Position numbers and translations under genes: made by a program | DNA from: JAENZQ01 sp964553505 | GTDB taxonomy: Bacteria > Bacillota > Clostridia > Peptostreptococcales > JAAYPU01 | DNA length: 20,716 nucleotides | Assembly (NCBI GenBank): GCA_964553505.1 | Contig: CAZKKX010000030.1 | Coordinates: forward strand, 1-20,716 | Direction: 5' to 3' | Notes under the pieces: model-generated | The model's input: the letters and a program-made list of their open reading frames with translations, nothing else | Told to the model about the DNA's origin: nothing | The model's database searches: none | Shown here: piece after piece, positions 15,912 to 20,716 of the stretch | How the letters are laid out: each line of letters starts with the position of its first letter | Numbering within the stretch: the first letter of the stretch is position 1

Positions 15912-16637
15912 ATGAAAATAAAAAGTGGACAAATTATGATAGGTCTTCTTGCTGTGATTATAGGCCTCAGCATATCCGTTCAAATTCATTCTATGGATGG
16001 AGATGTTATTGGGGGCGGGCTTGTACCTGTTCAAAAAGCTCAGAGCCTTGCTCAGGAATTAAAAGATGCAAGAAGTGAAAAAGCTCTATTGGTGGAGGAA
16101 CTAACGAGTCTGGAAAATAGAATCAAAGAAATAGAAGAAGCTGAATCAAAGGACGATATTCTCATAAGGAATTTAGTGTCGGAGTTGGATAAGTATAAAA
16201 TGATTTCAGGAATGACGGATGTACAAGGCCCGGGAGTTGTTGTAACAGTAGAGGACCCCCCAAAAGAAGACATGGATTATACGGATATGAGTGTTATCAT
16301 GTATAATTACACGCTTTTGCTTAGTTTGATTAATAAGCTTAATGATGCAGGGGCTGAAGCTATTTCTATTAATGAGCAGAGGATTGTTGCCATATCGGAA
16401 ATCAGTTTGGCAGGCTCCAATGTCAATATCAACTCAATTCCAACAGCACCGCCTTTCACCATAAAAGCTATTGGAAATCCTGACACATTGGAATCAACCT
16501 TGAACATCCGTTTTGGCATCATTGATCAAATGAGAAACACTTATAACTTACAGGTAAAGACACAGAAGGTAGATGAAATTGTGATTCCCAGGTATGGAGA
16601 TATAATTAAATTTCGATATGCAGTACCTGTTGAGTGA
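15912..16637 (+). CDS. DUF881 membrane protein (YlxW-like), first of two paralogues
   Basis: This protein has 241 residues, and its function is unknown. A short basic N-terminus and one membrane segment (about 8-25) precede a charged coiled-coil region (about 42-80). The DUF881 domain covers the rest, with TDVQGPGVVVTVEDP near 102-116, DAGAEAISINEQR at 145-157 and IKAIGNPDTLEST at 184-196. The bulk is predicted to lie outside the membrane. B. subtilis carries two proteins of this family, YlxW and YlxX, in the same place after divIB. The ribosome-binding site GGAGGT precedes the ATG by eight bases. The downstream neighbour shares the same plan and motifs and looks like an old tandem duplicate. 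A structural or scaffolding role in division is only a guess from context. Confidence 0.88.
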   Translation: MKIKSGQIMIGLLAVIIGLSISVQIHSMDGDVIGGGLVPVQKAQSLAQELKDARSEKALLVEELTSLENRIKEIEEAESKDDILIRNLVSELDKYKMISGMTDVQGPGVVVTVEDPPKEDMDYTDMSVIMYNYTLLLSLINKLNDAGAEAISINEQRIVAISEISLAGSNVNINSIPTAPPFTIKAIGNPDTLESTLNIRFGIIDQMRNTYNLQVKTQKVDEIVIPRYGDIIKFRYAVPVE

Positions 16638-16768
16638 AGAGAGCCCTGTCCGTCTTGTCATTACAGCTAAAGAGTTGAAAAAAATTTTGAATATAGCAGT
16701 TCTTAATCTCGATACTTAAAGAAAGAGAGTTTTAGAGCTGTATTATGAGATAAAGTATGGTGAAGCTT

Positions 16769-17488
16769 ATGAAAATCAAAACGATATTTCTATTTTTATT
16801 TTGCATAATGATAGGTTTGCTGATTTCCATACAATCAAGAATGATTACAGGATCTTTCCTATACATTTCTCCAAAGGTCCTTCAGGATTATGATACTTCT
16901 ATTAAAATAGAAAAGATGGAGATTGAGCAGATAAAAAGCCTAATTACCGAAAAACAGAACAAGCTGAATGAGTATACAAAATTAGAAGAGAGTGAAAGCA
17001 TTCTATCTGCGATGACTCAAGAACTGAAAAGACTTAAACTCATAAGTGGGTTTCTGGATATTAAGGGAGAAGGTGTTATTGTTTTGTTGGATGATGGGAC
17101 ACGAGATCTTTATCAGGGAGAAAATCCTAATGATATTCTTGTTCATGATATTGACTTGCTTACGATTATCAATGACTTAAAGATGGCCGGAGCTGAGGCC
17201 ATTTCAATTAACGGGCAAAGGCTGATGAGCAATACAGAAATCAATTGCTCCGGACATTCTGTAAGAATTAACAATCAATTTTTTGCCCAACCCTTTGTTA
17301 TAAAGGCAATTGGAAACCCAAAAACATTAGAATCAGCCCTCTCCGCACCTGGGACTTATGGGGAATTGCTGAGAGAATATGGACTGATTTTGAATGTGGA
17401 CAAAGGTATCAATATACGTATATCCAAATACAGTGAAGGAAGTAATTATAAGTTTCTTAAAACTGTAGAAGAAGGTGAGATGATCTGA
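16769..17488 (+). CDS. DUF881 membrane protein (YlxX-like), second of two paralogues
   Basis: From the chosen ATG this is a 239-residue paralogue of the preceding protein. It has a membrane segment (about 6-21), a coiled-coil stretch (about 44-90), then LDIKGEGVIVLLDDG near 96-110, AGAEAISINGQR at 140-151 and IKAIGNPKTLES at 178-189. The last two motifs match the first paralogue almost residue for residue, while the ends diverge. I chose ATG 16769 because GGTGA (16759-16763) sits five bases before it. An in-frame ATG at 16757 would add four residues but lacks a good ribosome-binding site. A 131-base gap separates it from the first paralogue, with no obvious promoter. Its TGA stop shares one base with the ATG of sbp. 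Function is unknown. Confidence 0.87.
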   Translation: MKIKTIFLFLFCIMIGLLISIQSRMITGSFLYISPKVLQDYDTSIKIEKMEIEQIKSLITEKQNKLNEYTKLEESESILSAMTQELKRLKLISGFLDIKGEGVIVLLDDGTRDLYQGENPNDILVHDIDLLTIINDLKMAGAEAISINGQRLMSNTEINCSGHSVRINNQFFAQPFVIKAIGNPKTLESALSAPGTYGELLREYGLILNVDKGINIRISKYSEGSNYKFLKTVEEGEMI

Positions 17489-17832
17489 TGTTAGTTGCAG
17501 TTATAGGGCTGGTTATTGGTGTTGTGTTAGGTTTCTTTTTACCAAATTTTTATCCGGTGCAATATTCTTTTTATATTTCTATTGCAGTGCTTGCTGCATT
17601 GGACTCGGTTTTCGGTGCTGTAAGAGCAAACATGGAAGGGCGTTTTGATATACTCATTTTTATTTCAGGTTTTTTAGGGAATGCAATCATTGCTGGACTA
17701 TTAGCATATATTGGAGATAAGATGGGTGTTCCTTTATATTATGCTGCCATTTTTGTTTTTGGAGGTCGATTATTCCAGAATTTTGCGGTAATTAGACGGA
17801 TGCTTATTGACAGATACTTCAGAAAAAAGTAA
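17488..17832 (+). CDS. sbp: Small basic membrane protein Sbp (DUF1290)
   Basis: This is a 114-residue hydrophobic protein with about three to four membrane segments (roughly 2-19, 24-43, 52-73 and 80-97) and a strongly basic end (RRMLIDRYFRKK). Length, hydrophobicity and position match Sbp of B. subtilis, which also follows the two DUF881 genes and precedes the ftsA-ftsZ region. The conserved-looking centre includes LAALDSVFGAVRANMEGRFD. Its biochemical function has not been established to my knowledge. The start overlaps the preceding stop in a TGATG arrangement, with AAGGTGAG upstream, so translation is very likely coupled to the second DUF881 gene. It is the last gene before the ftsZ promoter. 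Confidence 0.88.
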   Translation: MLVAVIGLVIGVVLGFFLPNFYPVQYSFYISIAVLAALDSVFGAVRANMEGRFDILIFISGFLGNAIIAGLLAYIGDKMGVPLYYAAIFVFGGRLFQNFAVIRRMLIDRYFRKK

Positions 17833-17871
17833 AAATATAATAAAGCTATTGTTTTAAATCTATGTTTGTTA

Positions 17872-17880
17872 TGCTATAAT
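17872..17880 (+). promoter_or_regulatory. Extended -10 promoter of ftsZ
   Basis: TGCTATAAT is a perfect extended -10 element (TGN plus TATAAT). The -35 position at 17 bp (TTTTAA, 17852-17857) is poor, which extended -10 promoters tolerate. Transcription would start near 17887, about 26 bases before the ftsZ ATG. This suggests ftsZ can be expressed apart from the upstream cluster. Confidence 0.65.
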
Positions 17881-17912
17881 AAATTCATTGGGTTTTACGG
17901 GGAGGTTGGCTT

Positions 17913-18992
17913 ATGTTCGAATTTGATGTTGACATTGAAAATTTTGCACAAATTAAGGTTATCGGCGTTGGCGGCGGCGGCAACAACGCTATAAATAGAA
18001 TGATTGAGGCTGGGTTGAAAGGAGTTCAATTTATTGCCATAAATACGGACAAGCAGGCACTTTTTTCTTCAAAAGCAGAAACCAAAATTCAAATTGGAGA
18101 GAAGCTGACAAAGGGTCTTGGTGCAGGTGCTAATCCTGAGATTGGACAAAAAGCTGCTGAAGAGAGTTTTGACGATTTAAGCAAGATTATCCAAGGTGCC
18201 GATATGGTCTTTATTACTGCAGGAATGGGAGGCGGTACCGGAACAGGTGCGGCGCCTATTGTGGCAAAGCTGGCCAGAGAGCAAGGAATCTTGACGGTAG
18301 GCGTTGTGACAAAGCCATTTACTTTTGAGGGCAAACGGAGAAGAGATCAGGCAGATCTGGGCATTGATTATCTTAAAAAGTATGTGGATTCATTGGTTAT
18401 TGTTCCCAATGATAAACTTTTGCAGATATCAGAAAAACAGACTTCCATGATTGAGGCTTTTCAAATGGCCGACGATGTTTTAAGGTTAGGTGTCCAAGGT
18501 ATATCGGATCTTATAGCGGATGCCGGTCTTATTAATTTAGATTTTGCTGATGTGAAAACTATTATGAATGACCGTGGCATTGCACACATGGGTGTTGGAA
18601 AAGGAAAAGGGGAAAACCGGGTAGTAGATGCTGTTAAGCAAGCGATAGAAAGCCCATTGCTTGAAACCTCCATTGAGGGCGCCAGTGCGATTCTTCTTAA
18701 TATTATGGGCGGTTATGATTTGGGTATGTTAGAAGTTAATGAAGCAGCAGACCTTATTGAAAAATCAGCAGATCCGGAGGCCATTGTAATATTTGGAGCG
18801 TCTATTAAAGAAGATATCAAGGATGAAATATACATAACTGTTATAGCAACGGGTTTTGAAGGAATGAGAAGCAATGAGGCTTTAGAGAGTAAAGGTCAAA
18901 CAGAGGAGAATGAGAAATTGTCGGATATATTTAAAAAGTTTGACAAAGAACTGGACATACCAAGCTTCCTCAAAATAGATGATTTGGATTAA
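17913..18992 (+). CDS. ftsZ: Cell division tubulin homologue FtsZ
   Basis: FtsZ is the GTPase that assembles into the Z ring and recruits the septal machinery. The 359-residue protein shows the nucleotide loop GVGGGGNNAINRM at 18-30, the tubulin signature GGGTGTGAAP at 106-115 and the T7 synergy loop NLDFAD at 208-213. A short linker (about 30 residues) leads to the C-terminal peptide DIPSFLK at 348-354, which in other bacteria binds FtsA, SepF, ZapA or EzrA-type partners. The ribosome-binding site GGGGAGG precedes the ATG. No ftsA gene stands upstream, unlike in B. subtilis, so the membrane tether must be encoded elsewhere or be a different protein such as SepF. It has its own promoter and terminator. 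Confidence 0.98.
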   Translation: MFEFDVDIENFAQIKVIGVGGGGNNAINRMIEAGLKGVQFIAINTDKQALFSSKAETKIQIGEKLTKGLGAGANPEIGQKAAEESFDDLSKIIQGADMVFITAGMGGGTGTGAAPIVAKLAREQGILTVGVVTKPFTFEGKRRRDQADLGIDYLKKYVDSLVIVPNDKLLQISEKQTSMIEAFQMADDVLRLGVQGISDLIADAGLINLDFADVKTIMNDRGIAHMGVGKGKGENRVVDAVKQAIESPLLETSIEGASAILLNIMGGYDLGMLEVNEAADLIEKSADPEAIVIFGASIKEDIKDEIYITVIATGFEGMRSNEALESKGQTEENEKLSDIFKKFDKELDIPSFLKIDDLD

Positions 18993-19018
18993 ACCGGCAA
19001 ACTGCCGGTTTTAATTAT
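18991..19018 (+). terminator. Intrinsic terminator of ftsZ
   Basis: A perfect 9-bp stem, AAACCGGCA (18991-18999) with TGCCGGTTT (19003-19011), closes an AAC loop and is followed by an A/T-rich, T-containing tail. The stem begins inside the ftsZ stop codon. Confidence 0.82.
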
Positions 19019-19127
19019 ATAAAGTGGTAAAGATAAAGAAGAGTCGTACAGATAATATGTTTGAAGCTTGGCGAAATTTTAATGCACGCACATGCAACGA
19101 AAAACAAAAACACTTCAAGGTGGTTTT

Positions 19128-19934
19128 ATGATAAAAGAAATAGCTTCCAAAGATAATTTTATGATAAAAAGAATAAAGCAACTGGAACATAAAAAGTACA
19201 GAGATAAGTATAATTTGTTTTTATTAGAGGGACCGCATCTTATTGAAGAGGCTTTGAAAAATGATGTTATGCTTAATTACATTGTATACAGTGACTCTTT
19301 TATAAAAGATCCCTATCAGGAAGAATTAATCAGCTTTCTGTGTGAAAAATATAATACTATATATAATGTTTCCGATTCTTTATTTGAATACATAGCAGAT
19401 ACAGAAAGCCCACAGGGGATTATTGCTGCGGCTGTAAAACCTAATGACGATTTTGAGGAAATTTTAAAGGATAGCAGTTCAAGTGTTGTGGTGTTAGATA
19501 GAATTCAAGACCCCGGCAACATGGGCACTATTATAAGAACGGCAGATGCGGCCGGAATTCAAGGAATTATTTCAATAAAAGGAAGCGTTGATTTTTTTAA
19601 TTCAAAAACTGTTAGAGCAGCTGCAGGCTCTTTTTTCAGGATACCACTTTTCCAGATTAATGTTGAGTATCAGTTGATAGATTTGCTTACTAAGTATGAG
19701 AAAAATATCATTGCAACTTCTCCAAAAGCGGAAAAATATTACTATGATTTGCCTATTTTTGAGAATTATGCTTTAATAATCGGAAATGAAGCCAATGGTG
19801 TCAGCGAGGCACTTCTTGATTGTGCGGATTATAGAGTCAAAATACCAATGCTCAGAGATACCGAATCATTGAATGCCTCCGTAGCGGCATCCATTATAAT
19901 ATATGAAATGGTTCGAAAAAAAATGGACACATAG
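19128..19934 (+). CDS. RNA 2'-O-methyltransferase, SpoU/TrmH family (YsgA-like)
   Basis: This is a SPOUT-class methyltransferase that puts a methyl group on a ribose 2'-OH of rRNA or tRNA; the substrate nucleotide cannot be told from sequence. The 268-residue protein has an N-terminal substrate-binding domain (about 1-105). It then shows the three SpoU motifs: motif 1 with NMGTIIRTA at 131-139, motif 2 with LIIGNEANGVSEALL at 216-230, and motif 3 with KIPMLRDTESLNASVA at 238-253. These form the trefoil-knot SAM site. B. subtilis ysgA also lies directly upstream of pheS-pheT, so both family and context agree. I chose ATG 19128, four bases after AAGGTGG. An in-frame ATG at 19092 would add twelve residues but has no ribosome-binding site. 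Confidence 0.92.
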   Translation: MIKEIASKDNFMIKRIKQLEHKKYRDKYNLFLLEGPHLIEEALKNDVMLNYIVYSDSFIKDPYQEELISFLCEKYNTIYNVSDSLFEYIADTESPQGIIAAAVKPNDDFEEILKDSSSSVVVLDRIQDPGNMGTIIRTADAAGIQGIISIKGSVDFFNSKTVRAAAGSFFRIPLFQINVEYQLIDLLTKYEKNIIATSPKAEKYYYDLPIFENYALIIGNEANGVSEALLDCADYRVKIPMLRDTESLNASVAASIIIYEMVRKKMDT

Positions 19935-19938
19935 TGTC

Positions 19939-19967
19939 TTGAAAAGAATATGGAGATGTGGTAATAT
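19939..19967 (+). promoter_or_regulatory. Promoter of the pheS T-box transcript
   Basis: TTGAAA (19939-19944), a 17-bp spacer and TAATAT (19962-19967) preceded by TGG (an extended -10) form a plausible promoter. The start point would be near 19974, just ahead of the T-box leader. Confidence 0.55.
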
Positions 19968-19973
19968 AGGGCA

Positions 19974-20250
19974 TATTTGAGTATAAGTATAAGTGTAAGC
20001 AAAATAAAATAATGGAATTGGCGATGATGAAGAGAGTAGAATGGTCGTATTAAATATCAGAAAGAAATGCCTTGGCTGGAAGCATTTTATTTGTGCACAT
20101 TTGAAGTTCACTTCAGAGCAAGCTTTTTGAAACAGGAAGAAAGTAGAAAAGCTCGTAAGCATAACGTTATATGTTTTGAGTGATAGAAATTTATATTTCT
20201 ATAATTAGGGTGGTACCGCGGAATCTCGTCCCTTACAGGGGCGTTTTTTA
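19974..20250 (+). ncRNA. T-box riboswitch leader, phenylalanine specifier
   Basis: T-box leaders sense uncharged tRNA and permit read-through of a terminator. The canonical T-box sequence AGGGTGGTACCGCGG is at 20207-20221. Stem I starts around 20019 with the GATGATGAAGAGAGTAG region that carries the conserved GA/AGTA elements. Its distal part has an AAATGC/GCATTT helix (20065-20070 with 20082-20087). The likely specifier is TTC at 20107-20109 followed by A, a phenylalanine codon that fits the downstream pheS; a second TTC at 20112-20114 is possible. A 7-bp helix AGCTTTT/AAAAGCT (20121-20127 with 20147-20153) and an 8-bp helix ATAGAAAT/ATTTCTAT (20183-20190 with 20195-20202) follow as stems II and III. 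AGGG (20207-20210) can pair with the terminator's left arm to form the antiterminator. Confidence 0.93.
20227..20249 (+). terminator. Regulated terminator of the T-box leader
   Basis: CGTCCCT (20227-20233) pairs with AGGGGCG (20237-20243), with one G-U pair and a three-base loop, followed by six T residues (20244-20249). The left arm is also used in the alternative antiterminator with the T-box sequence. Confidence 0.9.
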
Positions 20251-20282
20251 TTTGCAAGGATTCGGAGAAAGGAGACATATCA

Positions 20283-20716
20283 ATGAAAAACAAACTTTAT
20301 GAGATTAAAAATACTGCTATAGATCTCATTGAAGAAGCTTCAACAAAAGATGAGCTTGAAAAAGCAAGAGTGGAATTTTTAGGGAAAAAAGGGCAGCTTA
20401 CATCGGTGCTGCGGGGAATGGGCAGTCTATCTGCAGAAGAAAGACCTATTGTTGGCAAGATCGCCAATGAAGTCCGGCAGGCTTTGGAAAAAAAGTTGAA
20501 AGAAGCATTTGAAAATATTAATGAAAAAGAAAAAATTGAGAAACTGAATAAGGAAAAGCTGGATGTTACAATTCCGGGTAAAAAAATTAAATTAGGGAGC
20601 AAGCATCCTTTAACCTTAACATTGGATGAGATTAGTAAAATATTCATGAATATGGGTTTTCAAATAACTGAAGGGCCTGAAGTTGAGACGGTATATTATA
20701 ATTTTGATGCATTAAA
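20283..20716 (+). CDS. pheS: Phenylalanine--tRNA ligase alpha subunit (5' part, runs off the window)
   Basis: Only the first 144 codons are inside the window; the frame is open to the edge. The N-terminal coiled-coil tRNA-binding arm is visible: residues about 1-90, with EFLGKKGQLTSVLRGMGSL near 31-49. After it the catalytic class II core begins, with HPLTLTLDEISKIFMNMGF near 108-126 and GPEVETVYYNFDAL near 130-143. This is the highly conserved PheS entry segment. The ribosome-binding site AAAGGAGA lies about eight bases before the ATG at 20283. Expression is controlled by the T-box leader directly upstream. pheT is expected next, outside the window. Confidence 0.96.
   Translation, partial: MKNKLYEIKNTAIDLIEEASTKDELEKARVEFLGKKGQLTSVLRGMGSLSAEERPIVGKIANEVRQALEKKLKEAFENINEKEKIEKLNKEKLDVTIPGKKIKLGSKHPLTLTLDEISKIFMNMGFQITEGPEVETVYYNFDAL

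Noticed and set aside
16660..16745. 7-bp inverted repeat (TACAGCT / AGCTGTA) flanking the gap between the two DUF881 genes
   Set aside because: Separated by some 65 bases, short, and without a promoter, terminator or ribosome-binding site in its arms; likely chance.
19926..19938. GACAC-ATA-GTGTC hairpin over the stop codon of the RNA methyltransferase gene
   Set aside because: Only five pairs with no T tract; it is not a convincing terminator and coincides with the upstream edge of the pheS promoter.

Overview
The window is a low-G+C stretch from an endospore-forming type of Firmicute, most likely a member of the Clostridia. This rests on three things. The cell-wall/division (dcw) gene order matches Bacillus/Clostridium (mraZ-rsmH-ftsL-pbp-murE-murF-mraY-murD-ftsW/spoVE-murG ... 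ftsQ-ylxW-like-ylxX-like-sbp-ftsZ). The class B PBP has a single C-terminal PASTA domain, as SpoVD does. A T-box riboswitch precedes pheS. I cannot name the species from sequence alone.

Layout. (1) 14-1105, minus strand: the ATPase ychF, divergently transcribed from lgt (1269-2012). Both have near-consensus sigma-A type promoters in the shared gap, and lgt ends in an intrinsic terminator. (2) 2013-2345 has no gene. It holds the lgt terminator, a 10-unit tandem repeat of an 8-bp C-rich unit, an A+T-rich stretch, and a promoter threaded through roughly 10-bp-spaced GTGG boxes that look like the MraZ operator. (3) 2346-17832: thirteen co-oriented genes, mostly tightly spaced or overlapping. They encode the MraZ regulator, the RsmH rRNA methylase, the divisome proteins FtsL and DivIB/FtsQ, the SpoVD-like PBP with its SEDS partner FtsW/SpoVE, lipid II synthesis enzymes (MurE, MurF, MraY, MurD, MurG, MurA), two paralogous DUF881 membrane proteins and Sbp. 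(4) 17913-18992: ftsZ, with its own extended -10 promoter and its own terminator. (5) 19128-19934: a SpoU/TrmH-family RNA 2'-O-methyltransferase (ysgA-like). (6) 19959-20282: a promoter and T-box leader with a UUC (Phe) specifier and a transcription terminator, followed by pheS, which runs off the right edge.

How the genes work together: MurA starts UDP-MurNAc synthesis. MurD, MurE (meso-DAP type) and MurF build the pentapeptide, MraY and MurG make lipid II, and FtsW/SpoVE with the SpoVD-like PBP polymerise and crosslink it. FtsL, DivIB and FtsZ place this at the septum. Compared with B. subtilis, murB is missing between murG and divIB, with murA in its place. ftsA is missing before ftsZ, and murC is not in the window.

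Most of the window is a textbook division cluster. The parts most worth a second look are a long inverted repeat in the murA leader that pairs with the murA ribosome-binding site while its left arm coincides with a putative internal promoter, the GTGG array upstream of mraZ, the 8-bp GC-rich minisatellite, and the uncharacterised DUF881-DUF881-Sbp module.
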